64,000 bases of DNA from Bacteroidales bacterium (GCA_900769945.1 CAAGIO010000024.1:1-64000), one strand, 5' to 3'; numbered from the stretch's first letter, positions 8,638-17,589 are shown. Translations and numbers: made by a program. The notes: generated by a model from the sequence alone, not told the origin.

Positions 8638-8822
8638 AGATGCAAGAATTCTTAGTGGCAATTATTGTATTCGCATCAGTTGTGCTTTTATTAACAAATA
8701 TTGTTAAAAAAATGAAAGACTGTGGTTGTGGTGACGGAAAGTCTGACTGTCATGGAAAATGTGATGGCTGTTCCTCCGATTGCCCCTTGTGTAATAATAC
8801 AAGAAAAGATGAAGGCGAATAG
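8634..8822 (+). CDS. FeoB-associated Cys-rich membrane peptide
   Basis: 62 residues. One membrane helix (about 5-24, FLVAIIVFASVVLLLTNIV) is followed by a cytosolic Cys-rich tail with CGCGDGKSDCHGKC and CSSDCPLC. This is the PF12669-type FeoB companion. ATGA overlap with feoB couples the two genes. It may bind metal at the transporter mouth; its biochemical role is unsettled in the family. Confidence 0.9.
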   Translation: MKMQEFLVAIIVFASVVLLLTNIVKKMKDCGCGDGKSDCHGKCDGCSSDCPLCNNTRKDEGE

Positions 8823-8864
8823 AAACTGAATGTGGAGTTTATGTTGTTGATTACCAATATTTAT

Positions 8865-8893
8865 GGTCGGGGTCTTGTGATTCCGACCTTTTA
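8865..8893 (+). terminator. Terminator of the porin-feo operon
   Basis: A GGTCGG/CCGACC stem (8865-8870 with 8883-8888) is followed by TTTT. It lies 43 bases after the Cys-rich peptide gene. The 215 bases between that gene and the thioredoxin gene hold nothing else I can recognise. Confidence 0.6.
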
Positions 8894-9037
8894 CTACTTT
8901 ATTGTTGCTGGAAGGATTTCTCACCTGATTTGTCGTGTTTGTGTAATGAATGGAGTAAAAGTTTTCAAATTCTCTCTTGAAAAGCGTTGTGTCATAAAAC
9001 AATATTTTTCATGGTTTGTTGTACAAGAAAAATAGTT

Positions 9038-9400
9038 ATGGGAACAATAAAGATGACTTCAAAAGACTTTGTTGGCAAGGTCAATGAGATGGACACGGTG
9101 GAGTGGAAATACAAAGGGGACAAACCTGCAATCATTGCTTTTCATGCGCCTTGGTGTGGACATTGTCGTTCTATAGCTCCAACATTAGAGGAACTGTCTG
9201 ACGAGTATAAGGGGAAGATTTATATTTACAAGATTAACGTAGATGAGGAGGACAGGTTGTCGCATTTGTTTAATATTGATAGCGTGCCTACAATGTTTTT
9301 TATCCCGAAGGAGGGTGTTCCGTTGAAAGCCAGTGGGGTTATTTCAAAGAAACAATTCGAGACAACAATCAACGATAGGTTATTGAAGAATTATCATTGA
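9038..9400 (+). CDS. Thioredoxin-family protein with CGHC active site
   Basis: 120 residues from ATG 9038; an upstream ATG at 8987 adds 17 residues that do not look like a signal or fold element. The thioredoxin fold shows AFHAPWCGHCRSIAPTLEEL with the CGHC redox pair, the conserved Asp in VDEED, and the cis-proline in DSVPTMFF. CGHC is more typical of disulfide isomerase-like proteins than the CGPC of classical thioredoxin, suggesting a less reducing potential. No export signal is visible, so it is probably a cytosolic dithiol reductase. It stands alone after the feo operon. Confidence 0.85.
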   Translation: MGTIKMTSKDFVGKVNEMDTVEWKYKGDKPAIIAFHAPWCGHCRSIAPTLEELSDEYKGKIYIYKINVDEEDRLSHLFNIDSVPTMFFIPKEGVPLKASGVISKKQFETTINDRLLKNYH

Positions 9401-9427
9401 GAATCATTGCTGCTTACAATAAGACCA

Positions 9428-9464
9428 AAGGGCTAACCGTTTGTTATAGTGTCGGTTAGCCCTT
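9428..9464. terminator. Bidirectional terminator between thioredoxin and purL
   Basis: A perfect 12-bp stem AAGGGCTAACCG/CGGTTAGCCCTT (9428-9439 with 9453-9464) lies between two convergent genes ending at 9400 and 9507. Confidence 0.7.
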
Positions 9465-9506
9465 GATTCTATGTAATAAATAATGTTTTAAAAGATAATT
9501 ATTCTT

Positions 9507-12500
9507 TTATTTTTTATTTTCTTTTATCCAGTTGAGGGCGTTCACGAAAGCCTCGATCCAAGGGCTGACTTCGTCGTCTTTTCTGTTTTCGGGATAGTAT
9601 GCCCACTGCCAAGGGAGGAAAGCTCTCTCGATATGAGGCATCATTGCGAGGTGACGGCCGTTGTTAGATGATATTGCTGCCACTGACCAGTCGCTTCCGT
9701 TCGGGTTGCCCGGATATTCGTCGAAACTGTACGACATTGCGATGTTGTATTTGTCTTTATAGTAAGGGAAGTCGAACTTGCCTTCACCGTGAGCTACCCA
9801 TACACCGAGGCGGCGTCCTTGTAAGGAAGACAGCATTATGCTGTTGCTGTAGTTCACGTTGACGTTTATGAATGCTGACTCGAACTTGTGGGAGTCGTTA
9901 TGTCTCATGCGAGGGTGTTCCTCATGGTCAGGGTAGATGAGGTTGAGTTCTGTCATGAGTTGGCAGCCGTTGCATACGCCGAGGCTCATGGTGTCGGTAC
10001 GTTTATAGAAATTCTCGATGGCGTTGCGGGCTTTCTCGTTATAGAGCAGTGCTCCCGCCCAGCCTTTTGCTGAACCGAGGACATCGGAGTTGCTGAATCC
10101 GCCAACGAAGACTATCATATTAACATCAGAGAGGTCTTCTCTTCCGCTAATAAGGTCGGTGGTGTGAACGTCTTTCACATCGAATCCCGCGAGATACAAC
10201 GCGTATGCCATCTCACGGTCTCCATTGACGCCCTTCTCACGGATTATTGCAGCCTTGATGCCAGAAGGTGTCCGGCGGTGCATGTCGATGTTGAGGTCTT
10301 TGGCTTTCCCGGTGAACTCGCCGAAGTCGTAGCGGAGGTCTTGTTTCTTGTAGTTCTTGAAACGGTCGCGAGCCTTTGTGCTGCCACTCTGCCTGCAGTC
10401 GAGAAGATATGAGCCTTTGAACCAGATGTCGCGTAAGGCATTGATGTCAAGCTCATAATGGTCGCTGTCTTTCACCAAGGTGATGGCACGTTTTGCGATA
10501 GGCTTTCCTATCACCTGATATTCAATGCCTTCTCTTTCAAGAATATCTTTTGCCTTATTGCCTTTTATCTGAATAACGACGGAAGGCTGCTCGCTGAATG
10601 CCACGCTGATAATGTCGTTGCCGCTGAATGCGCTGAGGTCGATGTGCATGCCGCCATCAGTGTTCGCGAAGTTCATCTCAAGCAATGTGGTGATGAGTCC
10701 GCCGGCTGACACATCGTGACCGGCTAACACCAAATCTTGCTCAATGAGTGCTTGCAAGGTGTTGAAGCATCTCTTGAAATATTCAACATCGTTGATGTCG
10801 GGTGCGCTATCTCCGATTTTGTTGAGTGTCTGTGCGAAACTGCTGCCGCCGAGTTTGAATCCTGATTTTGAGAAGTCGATATAAACCAGCTCGGTGTCCA
10901 TGTCTTGCGACATAACGGGTTTTACTGCCTTCCTGATATCTGTCACTTCGCCTACGGCAGAGATGATGACGGTGCCTGGCGCAAGGACTTTCTGTCCGTT
11001 TCTGTATTTCTGAGTCATCGACAAGGAGTCCTTTCCTGTCGGTACGTTGATTCCGAGTGATATACAGAAGTCGCTGAGTGCCTTGACGGCTCGGTAAAGA
11101 CGAGAGTTCTCACCCGGGTTCTTTGCTGGCCACATCCAGTTTGCGCTTAGAGATACACCGTTAATGTTGTCTTGTATCGGTGCCCATACAAGGTTTGCGA
11201 GGGCTTCTGCCACAGACAGTCTTGAGCCGGCTTCCGGGCTTATGAGTGCGGCGGCGGGAGCATGTCCAAGAGCAGTGCCTATGCCTCTAACGCCTTGGTA
11301 GTCAAGAGCCATTATTCCGAGGTTGTTGAGTGGCAGCTGTATCGCGCCGGCGCATTGCTGAAGAGCCACTCTTCCTGTTACAGAACGGTCAACCTTATTA
11401 GTGAGCCAGTCTTTACAGGCGACGGCTTCTATCTGGAGAATCTTGTTGAGATAATGCTCGAATTTATTGTTCTGGTACGACAGTTTACCGAATTGGTAAT
11501 CAATGTTCTTGTCTGTCAGCACAGTCTTTGGTGCGCTGCCGAAGAAGTCGGACAGGCTGAGGTCGATAGGGTTGGTGCCGTTTTTGCGGACGAAGCGAAG
11601 ACGTTTGTCGTCTGTTGACTCACCCACTATATAATAAGGTGCGCGTTCGCGTTCGGCAGTCATCTTGATAATCTCGGTATCGTTTTTATTGATGAGGAGG
11701 CCCATCCTCTCTTGCGATTCATTACCGATGATTTCTTTATCGGAAAGGGTAGGGTCGCCAACGGGTAGGTTGTCAACATATACTGTGCCGCCGCTTTTGT
11801 CAATAAGTTCCGACAGGCAGTTGAGGTGTCCGCCGGCTCCGTGGTCGTGAATAGAGCGCACGGGGTTGCTGTCGTTTTCCACCATTGCGCGTATTACGTT
11901 AGAGACGCGTTTTTGCATTTCTGGGTTGGCGCGTTGTACGGCGTTGAGTTCTATTGCGTTGGAGTACTGTCCTGTTCCGACGCTTGACACTGCTGCTCCA
12001 CCCATGCCTATGCGGTAGTTGTCGCCGCCGAGGACAACGATAAGGTCGCCGGGTTCTGGTTCCTCCTTGATGCATTCGTCAACGGGTGTGAAGCCGATGC
12101 CGCCGGCCTGCATGATGACCTTGTCGTATCCGAAGTCGCCGCCGCTGTCCTCGCCCTCAGTGTGCTCGAAGGTGAGGAGGCTGCCGTTGATGAGCGGCTG
12201 CCCGAACTTGTTGCCGAAGTCAGAAGCGCCGTTTGAAGCCTTGATAAGCAGCTCTTCCGGTGTCTGGTAAAGCCAAGGGCGAGCCTTGAAGTTGTCTTCC
12301 CATTCGCACGAGTTGTCGTTGCGGGGATAAGGTGTCATATAGACGGCGGTGCCTGCTAACGGTATGCTGCCTCTTCCGCCAGCCAGACGGTCGCGTATCT
12401 CACCGCCAGTGCCCGTGGCAGCGCCGTTGAACGGCTCCACAGTGGTGGGGAAGTTGTGCGTCTCCGCCTTTAATGAGATGACAGTGTTGACATCTTTAAT

Positions 12501-13202
12501 CTTGAAGAAGTCGGCCTTGTGCTGTGTGGCAGGCGCAAACTGCTCTATCTTTGGCCCTACAATGAACGCCACGTTGTCCTTGTACGCTGATACAAGCCTG
12601 TTCTTGTGCTCCTTGGAGGTCTTCTTTATCAAGGCGAAAAGAGTCTCCGGCATCTCTTTCCCGTCAATGATGAAGGTGCCGTTGAATATCTTATGCCGGC
12701 AGTGCTCCGAGTTTACTTGTGCGAAGCCGTAAACCTCCGAGTCGGTGAGGTCCCTGCCAATAGTTTTGCTGATGTTTTTGAGGTATTCTATCTCCTCTTG
12801 GCTTAACGCAAGGCCTTCCTTGTCGTTGTATTCGTCTATGTCTGTGATGTAAATCAAAGGCTCAGGCTTGCGGTTGACGCGGAATACGTCTTGGTCAAGG
12901 TCGTGGTATTTGGCCTGCAACATTGGGTCGAAGCTGTCGTCGTCTTCTCCTACACGAGTGAACTCCTCAATCCTCGTAACCCCGTCAATGCCCATGTTCT
13001 GGGTTATCTCGACGGCATTGGTGCTCCACGGAGTAATCATCTCACGCCGCGGTCCAAAAAAGTATCCTTCAATGTTGTTGCTCGTCACTAATTCGGCATC
13101 GCCAAAAAGCCAGATGAATTTTTTAATATCGTCAGTCGAATGATTATTAACGCTTTGTACAGCGATAATAGTTTTTTGTCTTGTTTCGAAAAAGATTACC
13201 AT
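9507..13202 (-). CDS. purL: Phosphoribosylformylglycinamidine synthase, large type
   Basis: About 1231 residues from ATG 13202 (MVIFFETRQKTIIAV), matching the usual Bacteroidales start; ten upstream codons are open but unlikely. The protein has the long proteobacterial-type layout: a PurS-like N-terminus, a linker, two AIR-synthase-like halves (NSEHCRHKIFNGTF; FGSAPKT), and a C-terminal class I glutaminase with catalytic Cys in LGVCNGCQLMTEL and His in VAHGEGKF, ending PHIERAFLPWQW. It converts FGAR plus glutamine and ATP to FGAM in de novo purine synthesis. It is a single-gene unit, with a minus-strand TATTTTTG element at 13222-13229. Confidence 0.97.
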   Translation of the reverse strand: MVIFFETRQKTIIAVQSVNNHSTDDIKKFIWLFGDAELVTSNNIEGYFFGPRREMITPWSTNAVEITQNMGIDGVTRIEEFTRVGEDDDSFDPMLQAKYHDLDQDVFRVNRKPEPLIYITDIDEYNDKEGLALSQEEIEYLKNISKTIGRDLTDSEVYGFAQVNSEHCRHKIFNGTFIIDGKEMPETLFALIKKTSKEHKNRLVSAYKDNVAFIVGPKIEQFAPATQHKADFFKIKDVNTVISLKAETHNFPTTVEPFNGAATGTGGEIRDRLAGGRGSIPLAGTAVYMTPYPRNDNSCEWEDNFKARPWLYQTPEELLIKASNGASDFGNKFGQPLINGSLLTFEHTEGEDSGGDFGYDKVIMQAGGIGFTPVDECIKEEPEPGDLIVVLGGDNYRIGMGGAAVSSVGTGQYSNAIELNAVQRANPEMQKRVSNVIRAMVENDSNPVRSIHDHGAGGHLNCLSELIDKSGGTVYVDNLPVGDPTLSDKEIIGNESQERMGLLINKNDTEIIKMTAERERAPYYIVGESTDDKRLRFVRKNGTNPIDLSLSDFFGSAPKTVLTDKNIDYQFGKLSYQNNKFEHYLNKILQIEAVACKDWLTNKVDRSVTGRVALQQCAGAIQLPLNNLGIMALDYQGVRGIGTALGHAPAAALISPEAGSRLSVAEALANLVWAPIQDNINGVSLSANWMWPAKNPGENSRLYRAVKALSDFCISLGINVPTGKDSLSMTQKYRNGQKVLAPGTVIISAVGEVTDIRKAVKPVMSQDMDTELVYIDFSKSGFKLGGSSFAQTLNKIGDSAPDINDVEYFKRCFNTLQALIEQDLVLAGHDVSAGGLITTLLEMNFANTDGGMHIDLSAFSGNDIISVAFSEQPSVVIQIKGNKAKDILEREGIEYQVIGKPIAKRAITLVKDSDHYELDINALRDIWFKGSYLLDCRQSGSTKARDRFKNYKKQDLRYDFGEFTGKAKDLNIDMHRRTPSGIKAAIIREKGVNGDREMAYALYLAGFDVKDVHTTDLISGREDLSDVNMIVFVGGFSNSDVLGSAKGWAGALLYNEKARNAIENFYKRTDTMSLGVCNGCQLMTELNLIYPDHEEHPRMRHNDSHKFESAFINVNVNYSNSIMLSSLQGRRLGVWVAHGEGKFDFPYYKDKYNIAMSYSFDEYPGNPNGSDWSVAAISSNNGRHLAMMPHIERAFLPWQWAYYPENRKDDEVSPWIEAFVNALNWIKENKK

Positions 13203-13362
13203 AATCATTAATTTCAATACGCAAAAATACAAAATTATTGGTACTTTTTATGATTATTTTTATAAAAGAGTGTAGAAAATGTCTTTTGATGTTCCGGGGA
13301 ACAGCTGCCTGAAAAAATTTAAAATATTTTTGATGAGTTGTTGATTGAAAGGAAAAAAGTTG

Positions 13363-13370
13363 TATTTTTG
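13363..13370 (+). promoter_or_regulatory. -7 promoter element of rplU-rpmA
   Basis: TATTTTTG with a TTG about 20 bases upstream (13341-13343), the Bacteroidetes -33/-7 layout. It is 36 bases before the rplU start and supports the shorter start at 13407, since the longer open frame would begin upstream of the promoter. Confidence 0.75.
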
Positions 13371-13406
13371 CAGTTCAAAAAATTAAAGTTTTTAAATAAA
13401 GAAATA

Positions 13407-13718
13407 ATGTACGCAATTGTAGAAATCGCAGGGCAGCAGTTCAAGGTAAAGCAGGGGGACGTCCTCTACTGCAACCGTCTGAACGGCGAAGTCGAAAGTG
13501 CAATAACTTTCGATAAGGTGTTGCTTATCGACAATGAAGGCAACACAAGGGTAGGCACCCCCGTCCTCGAAGGTGCTAAAGTAGATGCTAAGATTATCGA
13601 ACATCTTAAAGCTGACAAAGTTCTTGTTTTCAAAAAGAAAAGAAGAAAAGGTTATCAAAAACTCAATGGTCACCGTCAGTGCTTAAGCAAGGTGCGCATT
13701 GAAAATATCACTGAATAA
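13407..13718 (+). CDS. rplU: Ribosomal protein bL21
   Basis: 103 residues starting MYAIVEIAGQQFKVKQGDVL, the canonical L21 N-terminus. It includes the conserved FKKKRRKGYQKLNGHRQCLS near the C-terminus that contacts 23S rRNA. The start at 13407 is set by the promoter position and by family length. Followed after 24 bases by rpmA, the standard L21-L27 pair. Confidence 0.97.
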   Translation: MYAIVEIAGQQFKVKQGDVLYCNRLNGEVESAITFDKVLLIDNEGNTRVGTPVLEGAKVDAKIIEHLKADKVLVFKKKRRKGYQKLNGHRQCLSKVRIENITE

Positions 13719-13742
13719 TAAACCCGGAAAAATCAAGAAGTT

Positions 13743-14015
13743 ATGGCACACAAAAAAGGCGTTGGTAGTTCTGAAAACGGTCGTGAATCACACAGCAAAC
13801 GACTCGGAGTAAAGGTTTTCGGTGGACAAGCAGTTATCGCAGGCAACATCATCGTTCGTCAGCGTGGTACAAAACACAATCCGGGGGAGAACGTAGGTAT
13901 GGGTAAAGACCACACCTTGTTCGCACTCACCGATGGTATTGTGCAATTCCGTAAGAAAAGAGATGACCGTTCATACGTCTCTGTAATTCCTGTAAAGGCT
14001 GAGATTACTGAATAA
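13743..14015 (+). CDS. rpmA: Ribosomal protein bL27
   Basis: 90 residues beginning MAHKKGVGSSENGRESHSKR, with GGQAVIAGNIIVRQRGTKHN and VGMGKDHTLFAL. It has the short N-terminus without the cleavable leader seen in Firmicutes. L27 sits at the peptidyl-transferase centre. Second gene of the rplU-rpmA operon. Confidence 0.97.
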   Translation: MAHKKGVGSSENGRESHSKRLGVKVFGGQAVIAGNIIVRQRGTKHNPGENVGMGKDHTLFALTDGIVQFRKKRDDRSYVSVIPVKAEITE

Positions 14016-14038
14016 GTCTATCTTGTAATAACGAGCAT

Positions 14039-14075
14039 AAAGGACCCGGCTACTCATACAGCCGAGTCCTTTATG
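14039..14075 (+). terminator. Terminator after rpmA
   Basis: AAAGGAC-CCGGCT pairs with AGCCG-AGTCCTTT around an 8-base loop, followed by ATGTTTT. It lies 24 bases after the rpmA stop. Confidence 0.7.
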
Positions 14076-14205
14076 TTTTACACCCTCGCCTCTACTCTCC
14101 ATGACTTCTTTCTTCCTCCAACAATAATCGCTTTTATCACTTGTTATCCATCGCCTGTACCATCAAATTTTTTCCCTAATCATCATGATGTTTGTAAAGT
14201 ATTAT

Positions 14206-14213
14206 TATCTTTG
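14206..14213 (+). promoter_or_regulatory. -7 promoter element of the dipeptidase gene
   Basis: TATCTTTG. The first ATG triplet (14262) lies 48 bases downstream, which argues against the TTG-initiated extension at 14232. Confidence 0.55.
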
Positions 14214-14261
14214 CCTGAATAATATTTTAACTTGAATCGTTTTGTTTTAAATAGTATTATT

Positions 14262-15026
14262 ATGATGATGAATGTCTTTAATAAATCTATGTCTTTCAGA
14301 TTGTTAGCGTTTGCTGCTGTTTTCTTTCTTGCAAGCTGCGGAAATAATAACCGCGCTGTTCGCATAGAGGAAGATGCTTCACAGTTTGTACTTGTCACTG
14401 ATGTGGTGCCCGATGTTATTCTTGAGATTCGATACTTCAGCACTTATAATTTCATCGGGGAGCGTATTCCGGGCTATCTTGAGCCAATAGCGATACTCAC
14501 TCGCCAGGCTGCCGACTCTCTCAAAAAAGTCAGCGATGACCTGAAGGAACAGGGCTATTGTTTGAAGGTCTTCGACGCGTATCGTCCGCAGATGGCTGTG
14601 GATTATTTCATGAAATGGGCGAACGACTTTGGCGATACAACGATGAAGGAATATTTCTACCCAGAGCTTGACAAGTCGGTGCTTGTTCCACAGGATTATA
14701 TTGCGGAGAAGTCGGGACATATGCGTGGTAGCACTATCGACCTTACGCTTTTCGATATGAAAACGGGCAAGGACGTTGATATGGGCTGTACTTTTGATTA
14801 TTTCGGGCTTGTGTCTCATCCAGATGTGCTTCCGGGTGAGGATGTCGGGGCGTATCAGCCTATCAATGAGGAGCAGTACTCTAACCGTATGATTCTGCAG
14901 AAGGCGATGACAGCCCATGGGTTTAAGCCATACGAATGTGAATGGTGGCACTTCACTCTTGCCAACGAGCCGTTCCCTTCAACGTATTTCACTTTCCCTA
15001 TTTCTGCCTCCTCGCTTAAGAAATAG
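14262..15026 (+). CDS. VanX/DdpX-type D-Ala-D-Ala dipeptidase, lipoprotein
   Basis: 254 residues from ATG 14262; ATG 14289 gives an equally good signal. A hydrophobic stretch ending in the lipobox LASC (FFLASCGNN) makes it a lipoprotein. The catalytic M15D features are present: VFDAYRPQMAVDYF, the zinc motif SGHMRGSTIDLTLF (HxxxxxxD), and ECEWWHFTL with the catalytic Glu and third zinc ligand His. The family cleaves D-Ala-D-Ala dipeptides. Being anchored outside the inner membrane it probably recycles peptidoglycan-derived dipeptide and need not mean vancomycin resistance; no vanH/vanA neighbours are present. It is monocistronic. Confidence 0.9.
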   Translation: MMMNVFNKSMSFRLLAFAAVFFLASCGNNNRAVRIEEDASQFVLVTDVVPDVILEIRYFSTYNFIGERIPGYLEPIAILTRQAADSLKKVSDDLKEQGYCLKVFDAYRPQMAVDYFMKWANDFGDTTMKEYFYPELDKSVLVPQDYIAEKSGHMRGSTIDLTLFDMKTGKDVDMGCTFDYFGLVSHPDVLPGEDVGAYQPINEEQYSNRMILQKAMTAHGFKPYECEWWHFTLANEPFPSTYFTFPISASSLKK

Positions 15027-15049
15027 CACCTGATTTCCAATAGGATGCG

Positions 15050-16114
15050 TCATCTGAAATCGGACGGCGTCTTGCCTTCGTTGTTCTTAAAAAATTTGCA
15101 GAAACGTGACTGCGAAGTGAATCCGAGTCTCAATGCTATCTCTTGAATTGTGAGGCGTGTGGTGCATAATAGAACCTTTGCTTTCTGCATAATATAGTGA
15201 TTAACAACTTGTTTTGGTGATTTACCCACCATCTTGTCTGTCACTTGCGAGAGATAACGCGGAGTAATATTCAGCTTGTCGGCATAATATTGTACGTCGT
15301 GAGCCTCGGAATAATGTTTGAATATCAATGACACGAACTTGTTGTATATATCTGCAGGACGCATGCTACGTTCTTCATTGTCAACGGCATACACCACTTG
15401 GCTATGGATGTATTCGTGTGCAATGGTGATGGCTGAGAGCATATCGTCGCCCATGCCGAGGCGTGTAGCTATGGCGGCAGACAAAGCCCCGACGACACCA
15501 TGTTTCTGCCAACCCTCAATGTTGTAGGAAGTGAAGAAACGTACTTCGCCTTTATTGTAAAGTAGTGCGGTGATTCTGCCTTCTGTAATCATTCCGCCAC
15601 GCAGCAGCACCCATTCCGCCCCCATCTCAACGAACATCTCCGCAGCCCTAATCATGTCGTCATCGGACGAAATCTTGCTCCCAAGGATTAACTCGGCCTC
15701 GTTGCACCTGAGCATCAACAGGTTGGCTATTGGAATAATGTGTCTCCTTATCGCTTCAATCTCATTGTCCGAAAGAAGACGAATGCCATCAGACGATAGT
15801 ATTCCGGGTGAACAAACGATATTTTTGCAACCAATTATCTCGTTTCTCAACTCCCGAATGGTGCCCGCACCATGCACGAGACCTATCTTCAACGATCTGG
15901 GATGATACTGATACACAATGTCTTTCGCCTGATTAATAATCACCTCTGCAGGCAGCTCGTGTATGTTTATGTCGCCAGAACTATCGCGCATTGAGATACA
16001 TGTTACTGCGCTGACGGCATATCCTCCGAGGTCGGTGATGGTTTTTATGTCCGCCTGAATGCCGGTGCTTCCTGTGCTGTCGGAACCTGTTATAGTGAGA
16101 ATTATCGGAATCAA
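15050..16114 (-). CDS. ThiD/PdxK-like domain fused to AraC-type DNA-binding domain
   Basis: 354 residues. Residues 1-245 match hydroxymethylpyrimidine/pyridoxal kinases: ILTITGSDSTGSTGIQADIK, DLGGYAVSAVTCIS, CNEAELILG. Residues 255-354 are an AraC helix-turn-helix pair (YADKLNITPRYLSQVTDKMV; IQEIALRLGFTSQSRFCKFF). Catalytic features of ThiD are lost: the GTGC(T/S) anion-hole/catalytic segment is HGVVGALSAA (205-213), the KGGH motif is LRGGMI, and the DPV motif is CSPGIL. The kinase fold therefore probably serves as a ligand sensor for HMP, pyridoxal or pyridoxine that controls DNA binding. Targets are unknown; pdxST lies 15 kb away. It is a single gene on this strand. Confidence 0.85.
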   Translation of the reverse strand: MIPIILTITGSDSTGSTGIQADIKTITDLGGYAVSAVTCISMRDSSGDINIHELPAEVIINQAKDIVYQYHPRSLKIGLVHGAGTIRELRNEIIGCKNIVCSPGILSSDGIRLLSDNEIEAIRRHIIPIANLLMLRCNEAELILGSKISSDDDMIRAAEMFVEMGAEWVLLRGGMITEGRITALLYNKGEVRFFTSYNIEGWQKHGVVGALSAAIATRLGMGDDMLSAITIAHEYIHSQVVYAVDNEERSMRPADIYNKFVSLIFKHYSEAHDVQYYADKLNITPRYLSQVTDKMVGKSPKQVVNHYIMQKAKVLLCTTRLTIQEIALRLGFTSQSRFCKFFKNNEGKTPSDFR

Positions 16115-16312
16115 ATCTTTTCTTTTTTTACATCATTTATTAAAAAATATTGGCAGTCAACGCTTTACAAATGTTTTTGGTGTTTTGCGTCAGCTCCGCG
16201 AACTTTTTTTTAACGGTTGCAATCAACGGCAAAGATACGAAAAGAAGGGGAGATAATGATGTTTTTTTGGCTTTTTACGAGGAAAAAAGGAGTGAATTTG
16301 GCAATGTGATTA

Positions 16313-16903
16313 TTAAAAGTGAATAAATAGTCGAGCCTTAAAAACTTCTGTAAGGTTCATGAAGTCAGTTATGTTCTTAATCCCATTGTTTAAAATGACA
16401 TATACGTATTTCTCGTCACGAAGGAAATATGCCACATCTGTCGTTTTTACAAATGAATAATTGTCGCCAATGCTGATTAATATGCGGTCACGACTTTTCT
16501 TAGGACTAAAACTGCTAATAATTTCAGTGTAATCTGGTTTGACAAACGATGTTATCTGCTCCAGTTTTACAATTGCTTTCTCAAGCTCATGTAATGAATA
16601 TGGCTTTAACAAGTAGTCGATACTGTTTACCTTGAAGGCTTGGATGGCAAAGTCATTGTATGCTGTTGTAAATATAATAGGTGTCGTAATCTTTTTGTGG
16701 TGAAATATTTCAAAACTGTTGCCGTCGCTTAACTCAATATCCATGAAAAGTAGTTCCACCTGTGGATATGTGTTTAGACATGCTAATGTCTCTTCTATCG
16801 ACTCAGCAGTAAATAACAACTGGTAGTCAGGTCAGAGCCGTGCTATATCGCTCTTGAGATTATCCCGTGACAATTCCTCGTTCTCAATTATTGCATGTCT
16901 CAT
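16313..16903 (-). pseudogene. Broken LytTR-type response regulator
   Basis: The frame starts at ATG 16903 (MRHAIIENEELSRDNLKSDI) but a TGA at 16832-16834 interrupts codon 24; reading resumes PDYQLLFTAES with the receiver Asp in LLFMDIELSDG, the switch Thr in FTTAYN and Lys in DYLLKPYS. The LytTR DNA-binding domain begins at about 140 (ILISIGDNYSFVKTTDVAYF) but stops after EVFKARLFIHF, losing its last ~40 residues including the part that normally reads FxRVSR.. . Two independent lesions make a working regulator unlikely. No sensor kinase gene lies nearby. The downstream 200 bases show no remnant of the missing end. Confidence 0.8.
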
Positions 16904-17304
16904 AACATAGATTTCTATTCACTGCAATTATATGGCTTTTCCTGAAATACGCAAGTTTTTATTAATTTGTTTTTCAACATTTTTCATCAAATTGAGATGG
17001 ATTGCTGATGATGTCCTGTCTTATTTTAAGATGGCAACATAATTGTGTTTTGATAATAGTATGTAACAATGTTCGAATAAGCCACTTTCTAATACTCGTA
17101 AACTTTTAGTTTCTATAATAGGTTAATCCATAATGATTTAAGAATAAAATAACTTCAAGGTCCTATTAATATTTCTAACATCAATGTGAAACCATCTGTT
17201 TCTATTTGGCGTCTTGTATATGTGACATGTACTTGTTCAGAAAAGTATTGCTTGTTCTTTCAAAAAAGTTAACGGTTGACTTCCTTAAAGTCTATTATGA
17301 AGCC
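16904..17304. other. Gene-free stretch
   Basis: About 400 A/T-rich bases between the regulator pseudogene and the DUF2795 gene's terminator. Stops are frequent in all frames and I see no RNA gene or repeat; it may be decayed sequence belonging to the same lost two-component locus. Confidence 0.4.
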
Positions 17305-17337
17305 AAATAGGCCATTAGTTTTCCTAATAGCCTATTT
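17305..17337 (-). terminator. Probable terminator of the DUF2795/adenosyltransferase side
   Basis: AAATAGGC with GCCTATTT, extended by ATTAG/CTAAT across one mismatch, forms a hairpin 31 bases beyond the DUF2795 stop. The T run on the minus strand is short. Confidence 0.5.
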
Positions 17338-17367
17338 AAGATGTTGATAATAAGGTTCGGTCCCTAA

Positions 17368-17589
17368 TTAATACTCATCTTCGTGGAAGAAGAAGTCGTC
17401 TTTTGTAGGATAATCAGGCCAAAGGTCTTCAATGCGTTCATAGACTTCGCCTTCATCTTCAATCTCTTGAAGGTTCTCGATAACCTCTTGTGGTGCACCT
17501 GTTCTCATTGCCCATTCAAGTAGTTCTTCTCTTGTTGCCGGCCAAGGTGCATCTTCCATTTTTGATGCCAATTCTAACGTCCAATACAT
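17368..17589 (-). CDS. DUF2795-family small acidic protein
   Basis: 73 residues (MYWTLELASKMEDAPWPATR, then EDEGEVYERIEDLWPDYPTK and a FFFHEDEY tail). The sequence is strongly conserved across Bacteroidetes but has no assigned function. It is very acidic, has no signal or membrane segment, and is expected to be cytosolic. A -7 element TATTTTTG on the minus strand (17618-17625) gives it its own promoter. Confidence 0.85.
   Translation of the reverse strand: MYWTLELASKMEDAPWPATREELLEWAMRTGAPQEVIENLQEIEDEGEVYERIEDLWPDYPTKDDFFFHEDEY

Noticed and set aside
9507..13202. Several plus-strand frames of 60-127 residues opposite purL
   Set aside because: They are antisense shadows of a continuous, well conserved purL frame.
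14262..15026. Vancomycin-resistance determinant
   Set aside because: Only a VanX-like dipeptidase is present; there is no vanH, vanA-type ligase or VanRS next to it, and the protein is exported.
16832..16834. TGA read as an amino acid in the LytTR regulator
   Set aside because: All other genes use TGA as a stop, the gene is also truncated at its C-terminus, and no selenocysteine element is visible.
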